64,000 nt of DNA from Clostridium muellerianum (lineage in GTDB: Bacteria > Bacillota > Clostridia > Clostridiales > Clostridiaceae): the NCBI RefSeq assembly GCF_012926525.1, contig NZ_JABBNI010000013.1, forward strand, positions 62,001 through 126,000, written 5' to 3'. The position numbers and the translations under genes were made by a program. Shown here one piece after another: positions 46,365-55,172 of this stretch. The notes below the pieces were generated by a model. It was not told the origin of the DNA and searched no databases. It saw nothing but the letters and a program-made list of their open reading frames with translations. The number at the start of each line of letters is the position of its first letter. Within the stretch, counting starts at the first letter, position 1.

Positions 46365-47207
46365 TTAATTATTAATTATTTGCCCTGCATAAACCTTATC
46401 GGGATCCATTCCCATTCTAAAATTAATATTTAAAGCATTAATTTTATTAATATCTTCTTTGCTTAATTCAAAATCAAATATATCTGAATTTTCCTTTATT
46501 CTTGCTGGAGTGGTTGATTTAGGAATGGTAACAACTCCTATTTGTAAGTCCCACCTTAATACAATTTGAGAAATTGTTTTTTGATATTTTCTTGAAAGCT
46601 CCTGTAAAAGTGGAATTTCAAAAACTTTGCCGCGCATTAATGGTGACCAGGCTTCTAATTGTATATTATGATTTTTACAGAATTCCATTAGATCATTTTG
46701 AATAAGTTGAGGATGAAATTCTATTTGATTTATCATTGGCATTATTTCAACATCGGCAATTAAATCTTTGAGTTGTTTAACTGAAAAGTTACTTACTCCG
46801 ATAGCTTTAACACGTCCTTCTTTATAAAGTTTTTCAAGTGCCTTCCAGGTTTCTTTACTTTGAGGTTGAGGCCAGTGAATTAAGTATAAATCAAGATAAT
46901 TTGTTCCAAGCTTTTTAATAGTAGTTTCAAAAGCTTGAAGAGTTTTTTCATACCCCTGGTCAGAGTTCCAAACTTTACTTACTAAAAATATTTCTTCTCG
47001 TAAAATTCCACTTTCTTTTATTGCAGTTCCTACGCCTTCTTCAGTATTATAAAAAGAAGCTGTATCTATATGTCTATATCCAATCTTCAATGCTTCTTTT
47101 ACTACTTCAACAATACTATTTTTAGCGTCACCCTTATAAGTGCCAAATCCTAGCCATGGCATTTTTACTCCGTTATTTAAAACTGTATAACTTCTAATAT
47201 TTTTCAT
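46365..47207 (-). CDS. Aldo/keto reductase
   Basis: 280 residues from the second ATG, 9 bases after GAAAGG. Catalytic tetrad is present: Asp and Tyr in HIDTASFYNTEEGVG, Lys in FLVSKVWNSD, His in LYLIHWPQPQ; NADPH-binding IPKSTTPARIKENSDIF near the end. It belongs to the 2,5-diketo-gluconate reductase/YvgN-like group, reducing diverse aldehydes. It is divergent from an Lrp/AsnC regulator, with a 15-bp dyad between them. Confidence 0.93.
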   Translation of the reverse strand: MKNIRSYTVLNNGVKMPWLGFGTYKGDAKNSIVEVVKEALKIGYRHIDTASFYNTEEGVGTAIKESGILREEIFLVSKVWNSDQGYEKTLQAFETTIKKLGTNYLDLYLIHWPQPQSKETWKALEKLYKEGRVKAIGVSNFSVKQLKDLIADVEIMPMINQIEFHPQLIQNDLMEFCKNHNIQLEAWSPLMRGKVFEIPLLQELSRKYQKTISQIVLRWDLQIGVVTIPKSTTPARIKENSDIFDFELSKEDINKINALNINFRMGMDPDKVYAGQIINN

Positions 47208-47275
47208 TTTAATCATCCTTTCAATTTGATAACCTAAATTAACTATATTATAATATATAAATGGTAAAATTAACT

Positions 47276-47290
47276 TAGTATTTAATACTA
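47276..47290. promoter_or_regulatory. 7-1-7 dyad between the aldo/keto reductase and Lrp genes
   Basis: TAGTATT-T-AATACTA is a perfect inverted repeat in the 137-base divergent region; a TATAAT for the reductase gene lies nearby. A candidate operator for the adjacent Lrp/AsnC protein. Confidence 0.4.
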
Positions 47291-47344
47291 GTTTTTTAAT
47301 AAATATATTTTAAATGAGATAAAATGAAAGGAAATTTATATCAT

Positions 47345-47791
47345 ATGAAAATGGACAATACAGATATTAAAATTTTAATGGAGCTTCAAGAAGATAGCCG
47401 TCTATCTATAAGGGAGCTATCAAAAAGAGTTAATTTATCACCTCCTTCTGTAACAGAAAGGATAAGAAAACTAGAGGATAGTGGAGTAATTGAAGGATAT
47501 ACTATAAAAATAAATGAAAAAGCTTTTGGTATGTCTATACAATGTATCATTCAAATTGATCTTAAAAACAGTAAATTTGAGAAGTTTAAAGAATTTATTT
47601 ATAATCATCCACGTGTGATTTTTTGTTATAGGATAGCTGGACATTCTTGCATACTTGTGAAATTAAGTGCGGAATCTATTTCAGAAATTGAAAAATTTGT
47701 TGATGATGTTTCAAACTTGGAGGCTACTACATCTACGAACATAGTATTTTCTGAGGTTCCTATAAATGAAAGTGTAGGAAAGTTTTTTTAA
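47345..47791 (+). CDS. Lrp/AsnC family transcriptional regulator
   Basis: 148 residues from the ATG at 47345, about 11 bases after AAAGGA; an upstream ATG at 47324 overlaps that site. N-terminal HTH: ILMELQEDSRLSIRELSKRV, then LSPPSVTERIRKLEDSGVI. C-terminal RAM domain about 70-148 (GMSIQCIIQIDLK, AGHSCILVKLS). These octameric regulators respond to amino acids. It may regulate itself and the divergent aldo/keto reductase gene. Confidence 0.92.
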   Translation: MKMDNTDIKILMELQEDSRLSIRELSKRVNLSPPSVTERIRKLEDSGVIEGYTIKINEKAFGMSIQCIIQIDLKNSKFEKFKEFIYNHPRVIFCYRIAGHSCILVKLSAESISEIEKFVDDVSNLEATTSTNIVFSEVPINESVGKFF

Positions 47792-47891
47792 TTTAAATTA
47801 CATTACTATTTTTTTCTATAAAAATAGTAACACATTTTTAATATAAGCATATTATATAGTTAGTGAAATAATTGTGTTGTGGAGGATATAC

Positions 47892-48701
47892 TTGAAATTT
47901 AATAGTATTGAAGAAGTGGAATTATTTGAACATCAATTTTGGCTGCAAATTTTAGGAGATCATTCTCGTTTTATTTTAAATTCACTTTCCCCCAAGGAAG
48001 AAGATTTTATTAAGCAGGCAAGTGAATTTATAAGTTTATTTGATAATTTGCTAATACAGTCAAGACAGCCCATGTCTAAATCAGATTTTCCTAGGCTTAA
48101 TCAGCAGGCATATACGGCAGCAATAAGAATTAGAAAATTTAAGCTAAATATACTTAATAAACACATTACAGGTAAAATTAATATGTCTCTACCACCTACT
48201 TTTATTAATCATATGCTTAATGAGTTAGATGAATACTTATTAATTTTAAATGCTTTAATAAGAGGGAAGATAGCTAATGTGGGAGCTATTCATCTTCATC
48301 TTTTATGGCTTCTTGATGGATCAGGTCATGCTTCCACTTTAGTTAGTAATCTTGATCCTACAGAAAAAGAATTAATTAAAAACAGTAAGGAATATTGTAA
48401 TGAATTTGATAATTTATATTCAAAGAGTATAGAATACAATGGATACACAAGAACTGGTATTTTTGATTTTCCTGCACTTAATAAGCTTAATCATCATGCG
48501 GACAAAGTAATGACTTGTTTTAGAGATTTCTTAGATGAGTTAAAGCAAGAAATTATAGATAAGAAAGTGCTGGGCACGTTAGCACCATTAGCAGCTGATC
48601 ATATGTCAAGAGAAGAGTGTTACTATCTAACAAAACTTTCAATGTTTTCCGATATAAAGGAACCTAAATGTGATCCTACAAGACCACGAATAGAACTTTA
48701 G
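47892..48701 (+). CDS. DUF2935 domain protein
   Basis: 269 residues from TTG at 47892, preceded by GGAGGATA; the upstream GTG at 47874 precedes the RBS. Two related halves, each with a helical bundle and a buried Glu/His pattern (ELFEHQFWLQILGDHSRFIL; then AIHLHLLWLLDGSGHAS), ending DHMSREECYYLTKLS. The family is ferritin-like and probably binds metal. Function unknown; found mainly in spore-forming Firmicutes. Confidence 0.88.
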   Translation: MKFNSIEEVELFEHQFWLQILGDHSRFILNSLSPKEEDFIKQASEFISLFDNLLIQSRQPMSKSDFPRLNQQAYTAAIRIRKFKLNILNKHITGKINMSLPPTFINHMLNELDEYLLILNALIRGKIANVGAIHLHLLWLLDGSGHASTLVSNLDPTEKELIKNSKEYCNEFDNLYSKSIEYNGYTRTGIFDFPALNKLNHHADKVMTCFRDFLDELKQEIIDKKVLGTLAPLAADHMSREECYYLTKLSMFSDIKEPKCDPTRPRIEL

Positions 48702-48719
48702 ATTTTAAAAGGATAGTTT

Positions 48720-48878
48720 AGGCATATTCAAAAAAATAGCAAGTCAGTATGTTAGTATATTTTGCGTCATACTGCGTCAACAGAACCCTTTGATAGAACA
48801 ACTATCAGCGGAACCTGTTTCCTTGTCTGACACAAAATATACTAACATCTTTGACTTGCTATTTTCTTTCATATGCCT
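48720..48878. repeat. Palindromic repeat element (long form)
   Basis: AGGCATATTCAAAAAAATAG at the left and the complement TATTTTCTTTCATATGCCT at the right enclose long inner arms (GCAAGTCA..ATGTTAGTATATTTTG with CAAAATATACTAACAT..TGACTTGC). The centre has GAACC/GGAACC and ATAG/CTAT pairs. It shares termini with the 70-bp element at 38601 and again begins shortly after a stop codon. No coding potential; MITE-like. Confidence 0.75.
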
Positions 48879-48962
48879 TATAAAATTTTATTTTTAATTT
48901 AGAAAGCTATAGAATATAAGGTTAATACCTTAATTTTATAGTTTTTTTAGATATGATTTAAC

Positions 48963-48991
48963 TTGACGCTAATTTAGTTCAATGTTATAAT
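48963..48991 (+). promoter_or_regulatory. SigA promoter of the thiSFGH operon
   Basis: TTGACG (48963-48968), a 17-base spacer and TATAAT (48986-48991). Transcription would begin near 48998 and give a leader of about 108 bases before thiS. Confidence 0.8.
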
Positions 48992-49025
48992 CTCAGTGTA
49001 ATTAAATAATGAATCTTAGAGTGTG

Positions 49026-49081
49026 AAGGTCACACGAAGGGGTACACCACCATGGGTGTAGTTCTTCGTGTGGCCTTTTTT
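49026..49081 (+). promoter_or_regulatory. Leader hairpin/attenuator upstream of thiS
   Basis: AAGG-T-CACACGAAG pairs with CTTCGTGTG-G-CCTT, followed by TTTTTT; inside, TACACC-ACCATG-GGTGTA makes a second stacked hairpin. It lies between the promoter and thiS, so it can stop transcription before the operon. It does not contain TPP riboswitch motifs (no CTGAGA). It may correspond to the reported thiS RNA motif; I recall that class but cannot check it. Confidence 0.65.
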
Positions 49082-49105
49082 ACTTGATGTAAAAGAGGTG
49101 AGTAA

Positions 49106-49303
49106 ATGCTAAAGTTAAATGAAAAAGAAATAACCAATGTAAACGATATACCTTTGGACAAACTGCTTATAAATGAAGGTTATTCACTTCAGAGAATTGC
49201 TGTTGAACTAAATGGCGAAATAGTACCAAAAGCTCAGTATAGTAACACAAATATTAAAGATGGTGATTTTTTAGAAGTAGTTAATTTTGTAGGGGGAGGC
49301 TAA
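49106..49303 (+). CDS. thiS: Sulfur carrier protein ThiS
   Basis: 65 residues with the ubiquitin-like fold and the required C-terminal Gly-Gly (VNFVGGG). ThiS is adenylated by ThiF and then carries a thiocarboxylate to ThiG for thiazole synthesis in thiamine biosynthesis. RBS AGAGGTG. First of four genes; thiF follows after one base. Confidence 0.93.
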   Translation: MLKLNEKEITNVNDIPLDKLLINEGYSLQRIAVELNGEIVPKAQYSNTNIKDGDFLEVVNFVGGG

Positions 49304-49304
49304 T

Positions 49305-50114
49305 GTGAATATTTATATAAATGGAAAAAGTAGGACAACAGAATATTGTTCGCTGTATTTATTAAGAAAAAAGTTGTTTTTAGAAGCTTCTAATATTATT
49401 ACAATTTACAATGGATTTCAAACAGAAAATGACATTGAGCTTAAGGAAGGTGACAGTATATCTTTTATAGAGAAAGGTGTTATGCCTTCAGAAGATGAAC
49501 TAGAAGCATTAATGATGGCTAGACATACGCCTTTTGTTCATGAAAAAGTAAAAAGTGCAAGAGTTGGAATTGCAGGGCTTGGTGGTTTAGGTTCCAGTGT
49601 AGCAGTGGCACTTGCAAGAACCGGTATAGGCCATCTTCATTTAGTAGATTTTGATATAGTAGAGCCTAGCAATTTAAATCGTCAGGCTTATAAAATAAGT
49701 CATCTAGGCATGAAAAAGACAGAAGCCTTAAAATCAGAAATTAAAGATATTAATCCTTATATTAAAGTTTCTATTGATACTATAAAGGTTACAGAGGAAA
49801 ATGCTGCTATTTTATTTGAAAATGATTCAATTGTTTGTGAGGCCTTTGATAAGGCTGAATATAAAGCAATGCTTATAAATACTTTATTAGAAAATAAGCC
49901 AGGAATTAAATTAGTGTCAGCATCAGGACTAGCAGGTTATGAAAGTAGTAATTCAATTACAACCACTAAGGTTTTTAATAATCTTTATTTATGTGGGGAT
50001 AGGAAAAGTAATGCAGAACCAGGCAGGGGTCTTATGGCACCTAGAGTATCTATTTGTGCAGGACACCAGGCAAATATGATTTTACGATTAATTTTAGGAG
50101 TAAAAGAAGTTTAA
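49305..50114 (+). CDS. thiF: ThiS adenylyltransferase ThiF with N-terminal ThiS-like domain
   Basis: 269 residues from GTG one base after the thiS stop. Residues 1-65 form an extra ubiquitin/ThiS-like domain (MNIYINGKSRTTEYCSLYLL.., EGDSISFIEKG) without a free Gly-Gly end. Residues 70-269 are an E1-like ThiF/MoeB domain: nucleotide motif VGIAGLGGLGSSVA, VDFDIVEPSNLNRQ (Arg and Asn catalytic), and late GYESSNSI. The usual zinc CxxC pairs are not obvious. Activates ThiS by adenylation. Confidence 0.92.
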   Translation: MNIYINGKSRTTEYCSLYLLRKKLFLEASNIITIYNGFQTENDIELKEGDSISFIEKGVMPSEDELEALMMARHTPFVHEKVKSARVGIAGLGGLGSSVAVALARTGIGHLHLVDFDIVEPSNLNRQAYKISHLGMKKTEALKSEIKDINPYIKVSIDTIKVTEENAAILFENDSIVCEAFDKAEYKAMLINTLLENKPGIKLVSASGLAGYESSNSITTTKVFNNLYLCGDRKSNAEPGRGLMAPRVSICAGHQANMILRLILGVKEV

Positions 50115-50129
50115 AGGAGGATATAAATA

Positions 50130-50900
50130 ATGGAGAAGGATAAATTAATAATTGGAGGACATGAGTTTTCATCTAGATTTATTCTAGGTTCAGGAAAGTA
50201 TAATTTGGATTTGATTAAGGCAGCAGTAGAGCATGCTGGTGCAGAGATAATTACTTTAGCAGTAAGGCGTGCTAATACTAAAGGAAATGAGAATATTTTA
50301 GACTACATTCCAAAGGGTATAACATTACTTCCTAATACATCAGGAGCAAGAAATGCAGAGGAAGCAGTTAGAATTGCAAGATTAGCAAGGGAATTAGGTT
50401 GTGGAAACTTTGTAAAAATTGAGGTTATTCATGATTCAAAGTATTTATTTCCAGATAATTACGAGACAATCAAAGCTACAGAAATTCTTGCAAAGGAAGG
50501 ATTCATAGTAATGCCATATATGCATGCAGATTTAAATGTAGCTCGTGATTTATATAATGCTGGAGCAGCTTGTATTATGCCTTTAGCATCACCAATTGGA
50601 TCTAATAGAGGATTAAGTACAAAGGATTTTATTAAGATATTGGTAGATGAAATTGATCTTCCTATTATTGTTGATGCAGGAATTGGACGTCCATCTCAGG
50701 CTTGTGAAGCTATGGAAATGGGTGTTGCAGCTGTTATGGCTAATACTGCAATTGCAACTGCTGGTAATATTCCAGTTATGGCAGGAGCTTTTAGACAAGC
50801 TATTGAAGCGGGACGTGCAGCATATCTTTCTGGTTTAGGACGTGTATTACATAAGGGTGCATGTGCATCATCACCATTAACTGGATTTTTAGCAGAATAG
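50130..50900 (+). CDS. thiG: Thiazole synthase ThiG
   Basis: 256 residues, TIM barrel, full length. Hallmarks: [27 protein letters not shown] with the neighbouring [27 protein letters not shown] with the catalytic Lys, [10 protein letters not shown], and [19 protein letters not shown]. It condenses deoxyxylulose-5-phosphate, dehydroglycine and sulfur from ThiS into the thiazole phosphate. RBS AAAGGAGG. Confidence 0.96.
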   Translation: MEKDKLIIGGHEFSSRFILGSGKYNLDLIKAAVEHAGAEIITLAVRRANTKGNENILDYIPKGITLLPNTSGARNAEEAVRIARLARELGCGNFVKIEVIHDSKYLFPDNYETIKATEILAKEGFIVMPYMHADLNVARDLYNAGAACIMPLASPIGSNRGLSTKDFIKILVDEIDLPIIVDAGIGRPSQACEAMEMGVAAVMANTAIATAGNIPVMAGAFRQAIEAGRAAYLSGLGRVLHKGACASSPLTGFLAE

Positions 50901-50913
50901 GGGGAAGATATTT

Positions 50914-52074
50914 ATGAGTGAACAATGTACAAATCATATGGAATACATGCCAGGAATGGAAGTATTAGAGTCAGATGTTATGGATCAGGTTATAAGTGAT
51001 ATGCATGCTTATGACTATAACAAATATACAGCAGAAGATGTAAGAAGAGCATTAAACCATGATTACCGTACACTAGAAGATTTTGCAGCATTATTATCTC
51101 CTGCAGGCGGAGAATTTTTAGAAGAAATGGCTCGTCTTGCAAAAGAAGAGACAAGAAAGCATTTTGGTAATTCTGTTTATATGTTTACACCTCTATACAT
51201 TGCTAATTATTGTGAAAATTACTGTATCTACTGTGGATTTAACTGTCACAACAAAATACGTCGTGCCAAATTAAATTCTGAAGAAATAGAAAAAGAGATG
51301 CAGGCTATAGCTAAAACAGGTTTAGAAGAAATACTGATTCTTACTGGTGAGAGCAGGAAGATGTCAGATGTAAAATATATTGGAGAGTCATGTAAAATAG
51401 CACGAAAATACTTTAAGCTAGTAGGACTTGAAGTATATCCAATGAATTCTGATGAGTATGAATACCTTCATAAGTGTGGTGCAGATTTTGTTACTGTATT
51501 CCAGGAAACTTATAATTCAGATAAATATGAGACTCTTCATTTAGCAGGTCACAAGCGTATATTCCCATATAGACTTAATGCTCAGGAAAGAGCCTTAAAA
51601 GGTGGCATGCGTGGGGTTGGTTTTGCAGCTTTACTTGGATTAGATGATTTTCGAAAGGATGCTTTTGCCACAGGAATGCATGCATATCTTTTACAAAGAA
51701 AGTATCCACATGCAGAAATTGCTTTTTCTTGCCCTAGGCTAAGACCTATTATAAACAATGATAAAATTAACCCAAAAGACGTTCATGAACCTCAGCTTTT
51801 GCAGGTGATGACAGCATATCGTCTCTTTATGCCATTTGCAAGCATTACCATTTCCACAAGAGAGTGTGAAAGGTTCCGTGATAATGTAATTGGTCTTACA
51901 GCTACTAAGATTTCAGCTGGTGTTAGTACTGGAATTGGAAGTCATGTTGAAGAAGCAGAGGATAAGGGAGACGATCAATTTGAAATTGCAGACACAAGAT
52001 CTGTAGATGAAGTTTATGAAGCAATTAAATCTAAAGGCTTACAGCCAGTAATGAATGATTATGTTTATGTATAA
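50914..52074 (+). CDS. thiH: 2-Iminoacetate synthase ThiH
   Basis: 386 residues. The radical-SAM cluster motif CENYCIYCGF (CxxxCxxC) follows YIANY; SAM-binding and tyrosine-lyase features include ILTGESRKMSDVKYI, VYPMNSDEYEYLHKCGADFV and AFSCPRLRP. It splits tyrosine to p-cresol and dehydroglycine, which ThiG uses; this oxygen-sensitive route is normal in anaerobes. RBS GGGGGAAG. Last gene of the operon, followed by a terminator. Confidence 0.96.
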   Translation: MSEQCTNHMEYMPGMEVLESDVMDQVISDMHAYDYNKYTAEDVRRALNHDYRTLEDFAALLSPAGGEFLEEMARLAKEETRKHFGNSVYMFTPLYIANYCENYCIYCGFNCHNKIRRAKLNSEEIEKEMQAIAKTGLEEILILTGESRKMSDVKYIGESCKIARKYFKLVGLEVYPMNSDEYEYLHKCGADFVTVFQETYNSDKYETLHLAGHKRIFPYRLNAQERALKGGMRGVGFAALLGLDDFRKDAFATGMHAYLLQRKYPHAEIAFSCPRLRPIINNDKINPKDVHEPQLLQVMTAYRLFMPFASITISTRECERFRDNVIGLTATKISAGVSTGIGSHVEEAEDKGDDQFEIADTRSVDEVYEAIKSKGLQPVMNDYVYV

Positions 52075-52116
52075 CAATTTTAACAGTAATCACTTTAAAG
52101 TATGAATAGAATTAAA

Positions 52117-52156
52117 AATAACACGCTATTTAATATAAAAATGGCGTGCTATTTTA
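52117..52156. terminator. Terminator of the thiSFGH operon
   Basis: AATAACACGCTATT pairs with AATGGCGTGCTATT, followed by TTA-rich sequence; convergent with the lipoprotein gene. Confidence 0.75.
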
Positions 52157-52264
52157 TTGAATTATAAAAGGACATTACTTTTAAGTATTTAGGGTATTTT
52201 TAGAATTCTTATTAACGCTTTTATAAATACAATGTTTCTTAAATTAAATGATTTAGTTAATGGT

Positions 52265-52795
52265 TTAATAAGGTGCTAAGCTTACTTTCCATGCTGAATT
52301 TTCCTTAACAATACAAATTTGATTACCCTGTCTAATTATAGTTTTTTTATTATTTACCACAGATGTTTGTATAATTTCAATAGTATAATAATAAATTAAT
52401 TCATTTCTATCTTTAATTTCATCGTATTTTTCTAATTTAATATTTTTCACCTTACAATAATACTGATTTTCATATGCATCCTTTGCTCTTCTATAGGACA
52501 TTCTTGTTAAAAGTAAATCTTTATAGGCGCTATCAGTCATTAAGGGCTTAAATTTATCATCGCAACTATTTTTAGCTTTTATAAATTTATTGTATGAATT
52601 TGCATCGTTTGGTATAAATCCATTGGTTATTATTTTATAATTTTCAAGATCGTTTTTATCAATAGTATAGAAAAAAGTAATATACCGAGAAGCGATTTCT
52701 TTACTCTCTGCATCAGTATTTTTTGAACATCCTGAAAACATTCCTAAAGTTAAAAAGGTAGTTATAATAAGTACATAATAAAAGAGTTTTTTCAT
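52265..52795 (-). CDS. Small lipoprotein, unknown function
   Basis: 176 residues. Signal peptide KKLFYYVLIITTFLTLGMFS with lipobox FSGC. The mature part is alpha/beta, with a short helix pair (FFYTIDKNDLENYK) and strands ending in GNQICIVKENSAWKVSLAPY, as in NTF2-like/DUF4878-type secreted domains; this resemblance is only suggestive. RBS AGGAGG. Monocistronic. Confidence 0.7.
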   Translation of the reverse strand: MKKLFYYVLIITTFLTLGMFSGCSKNTDAESKEIASRYITFFYTIDKNDLENYKIITNGFIPNDANSYNKFIKAKNSCDDKFKPLMTDSAYKDLLLTRMSYRRAKDAYENQYYCKVKNIKLEKYDEIKDRNELIYYYTIEIIQTSVVNNKKTIIRQGNQICIVKENSAWKVSLAPY

Positions 52796-53190
52796 TTATT
52801 TACGCCTCCTAACATTTTTTAGTGATAGAACAGTTCTTTTAAACAATTAATAATGATGAGGTGTAATATGTAAAGGATAAAATTAAAACTTTTTTATTTA
52901 TATATATAATTACATTAAATCAAGATGTGGGTTATTTAGTTTATGCATTAGAGGTTCTTATTTTTTTATATATAAATTATATGCTATATATAAATTATAT
53001 GCTGGAAATGTATTACTGTTTCAACTTAATAAAGAATAGTACTTTTTTAGTAGAAATGTTAAGGTGATGTTATTATTTAAATAATTTTTCGAAGTTTTTA
53101 ACCTTAAACCAGTTAAATAACTATCATAAATAGTTAAAAATATACATTAATGAACTAAATTTTTAAGCATACTATTTAATTGGAAAGAAT
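52796..53190. other. Intergenic stretch with a short direct repeat
   Basis: No gene. TATATATAAATTATATGC occurs twice in tandem at about 52969-53003, most likely simple AT-rich slippage. The rest is AT-rich with no structured RNA seen. Confidence 0.4.
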
Positions 53191-53320
53191 AATATACTAT
53201 CAAGTGATTCTTAGACTTAGGTGGAGCTTACTTATGAGTAATATTTATCTGCGTTTGAGTTTTAGAAAAACTTATTCAGAGAGGTATCAGCTGTTACGGA
53301 TGGTAGCTATTTGATAAAAT
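53191..53320. repeat. Dispersed palindromic repeat, copy B
   Basis: Contains ATCAAGTGATTCTTAGA (53199-53215) shared with 17639-17655, then GGTGGAGCTTACTTATGAGT, TTATCTGCGTTTGAG, AGAAAAACTTATTCAGAG, GGATGGTAGC and the end TTGATAAAAT. Several inner inverted segments suggest a folded RNA/DNA. It ends 21 bases before the next gene's start codon and may carry its promoter region. Confidence 0.55.
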
Positions 53321-53341
53321 ATGTATATTAAGGAGTTTAAA

Positions 53342-54043
53342 ATGATTTATTTTAGTTATCCTGATAATTGGAATCCTTCAGCTAATAGATATGATTCCTA
53401 TGATTATAAAAATCATACTAAGGATTATAGAGACTTTAGAGAAACTGTAGGTCTTAAAAATCAAAAGTTAATGCCACCTAAATTTAGCATTTCTTATCCA
53501 GTTATAGATAACCCAGATTCAAAAGATAACATAACAAAAATTAATAATGCAATTGTAGATGAAGTAGATAAACTTTTTAGAAGTCAGGTGCTTCGTCCTG
53601 AGATTATTAATTTTGCTGAAGTGCTTGGAACTTATGAAATAACTTTAAATAAAAATGGTATTTTAAGCATACTTTTTGCTCTTTATGTCTATGAAAATAA
53701 AGCAGCTCATGGTTTTACATTGTATTCTTCCATAACAGCCAATGTACAAAAAGGTGAAGTTTACAGTTTTGGTGACTTATTCAACCCTAAAATGTATTAT
53801 ATTCCTATTCTTAATGAATTAGCACAAAAGTATATTAAAGAAAATAACATTCTTTTAATAAACAAGTATAATGGAATAACGGAAAACCAACAATACTATT
53901 TAACTGAGAATAGTTTAGTGTTATATTATCAGCTTTATGAATATACTCCTCATTCTTATGGTTTATTTAAAATAGAAATTCCATATAGTAAAATACTAAA
54001 TATCATAGGTCCAGCTGGGCCTATACCTAAAATTTTACCTTAA
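53342..54043 (+). CDS. DUF4163/DUF3298 domain protein
   Basis: 233 residues from ATG at 53342, 7 bases after AAGGAG; the ATG at 53321 precedes that site. Residues about 45-130 fit DUF4163 (PKFSISYPVI, AVLGTYEITL-type strand), and 130-225 fit DUF3298 (VYSFGDLFNPKMYYIPILNE, YYLTENSLVLYYQLYEYTPH). In other proteins these domains are extracytoplasmic, but no signal peptide is visible here, so it may be a cytoplasmic or truncated form. Function unknown. Confidence 0.75.
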   Translation: MIYFSYPDNWNPSANRYDSYDYKNHTKDYRDFRETVGLKNQKLMPPKFSISYPVIDNPDSKDNITKINNAIVDEVDKLFRSQVLRPEIINFAEVLGTYEITLNKNGILSILFALYVYENKAAHGFTLYSSITANVQKGEVYSFGDLFNPKMYYIPILNELAQKYIKENNILLINKYNGITENQQYYLTENSLVLYYQLYEYTPHSYGLFKIEIPYSKILNIIGPAGPIPKILP

Positions 54044-54189
54044 TTAATGTGAATGCATATATACAATATTATAATTAAGTGTTATTATTTACCTAAAGTA
54101 AAATTAATTTGAATTTTTCGATTTATAGTGAAATTGGGTGCTAATTTAGATGTATATAAATATATTAATTTATAGAAAGGGATGATAGG

Positions 54190-54681
54190 ATGAGAACACT
54201 TGTTGTTTATTATTCCTTAGAAGGTAATACAAGGTTTATTGCAGAAACTATAGCAAGATCTATTAATGGTGATATATTAGAACTTAAACCTGAAAAAGAT
54301 GTACCAAGTAAAGGCTTTTTAAAATTTATACTTGGTGGAAAACAAGCCGTTTTTAAAGAACGTCCAAAGTTAAAAAACCTAGAAAAAAACATTGAAGATT
54401 ATGATGTGATTTTTTTAGGTTCTCCTGTGTGGGCAGGAACTTTTGCGCCTGCTTTTAATACACTCTTTTCCAAGATGAAAATAGAAAATAAAAAAGTAGC
54501 ATTATTTGGATGCTATGGTGGTCAAAGCGGAAAAATATTTGAAAATTTTAAAAAGTATTTAACTAAAAGCACAGTTGTAGGAGAAATAGGTTTTAAAGAT
54601 CCATTAAAAAATGATAAAGAGTTAAATGAAAATAGAGTAGAGAAATGGACAAAAAATATAGTAAATAAATTACAAAGTTAG
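54190..54681 (+). CDS. Flavodoxin family protein
   Basis: 163 residues. N-terminal FMN phosphate loop VVYYSLEGNTRFIAETIA, and the second and third FMN loops DVIFLGSPVWAGTFAPAFNT and LFGCYGGQSGKIF. Matches long-chain-less flavodoxins of clostridia that carry low-potential electrons in place of ferredoxin. RBS AAAGGGATG. Single gene, followed by a large palindromic repeat. Confidence 0.92.
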   Translation: MRTLVVYYSLEGNTRFIAETIARSINGDILELKPEKDVPSKGFLKFILGGKQAVFKERPKLKNLEKNIEDYDVIFLGSPVWAGTFAPAFNTLFSKMKIENKKVALFGCYGGQSGKIFENFKKYLTKSTVVGEIGFKDPLKNDKELNENRVEKWTKNIVNKLQS

Positions 54682-54733
54682 TTTTATATAGAGATATTAA
54701 TGTCAAAAATAATGCGAATTAAAGTGTAGTGAA

Positions 54734-54977
54734 AGTTTTGATTTTAACTTTTACTACGTGATATAGGATAAGCGTTTACTTACTGCTAAATGTTTTCAAT
54801 TAGTCTAAAGCTCAAAGTTAATGAAAACCTAAGAACTTTGCCAAACTCGGTTCCCTCAAACAAGGCTAAAGTTCTAAGGCTTTCCTTAACTTCTCGCTAA
54901 GACTAATAAGAAAACAATTTAGCTAATGTGAGTAAACGCTTATCCTATATCCCTACGTAAAAGTTAAAATCAAAACT
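54734..54977. repeat. 244-bp near-perfect inverted repeat
   Basis: Left arm AGTTTTGATTTTAACTTTTA.. and right arm ..TAAAAGTTAAAATCAAAACT pair along about 115 bases each, including GATATAGGATAAGCGTTTAC/GTAAACGCTTATCC, ATTAGTCT/AGACTAAT and CCTAAGAACTTT/AAAGTTCTAAGG. No coding capacity. Fragments recur at 61771-61890. Non-autonomous element or large hairpin repeat. Confidence 0.75.
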
Positions 54978-55024
54978 AGTAACTTCAGTTGTACATATTA
55001 ATATTGATACTTTTATAATTTAGC

Positions 55025-55130
55025 GCTTAAAAATTCAGCCGAAATATAGCTTAACGTTTCTTCAGTTACTTGAGTAGCAATGTGCTTATATTAGACCCAA
55101 ATTTCGTATGTGCGAAAGTTGAGTATGTTA
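55025..55130. repeat. Repeat tail shared with 61800-61890
   Basis: TTCAGCCGAAATATAGCTTA then ACGTTTCTTCAGTTACTTG matches ATCAGCCGTAATACAGCTTA, ACGTTTCTTCGGTTACTTG near 61803-61850. It ends in GCGAAAGTTGAGTA, the terminus also seen at 15183-15241. Confidence 0.55.
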
Positions 55131-55172
55131 TTAATAAGTTAATTTATAATTAAACGCCAAGGGAGGAGTATT

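Noticed and set aside
48992-49105. TPP riboswitch upstream of thiS
   Set aside because: The conserved CTGAGA and later TPP-binding blocks are absent.
52969-53003. Tandem TATATATAAATTATATGC as iterons
   Set aside because: Only two copies of simple AT-rich sequence; no replication protein nearby.
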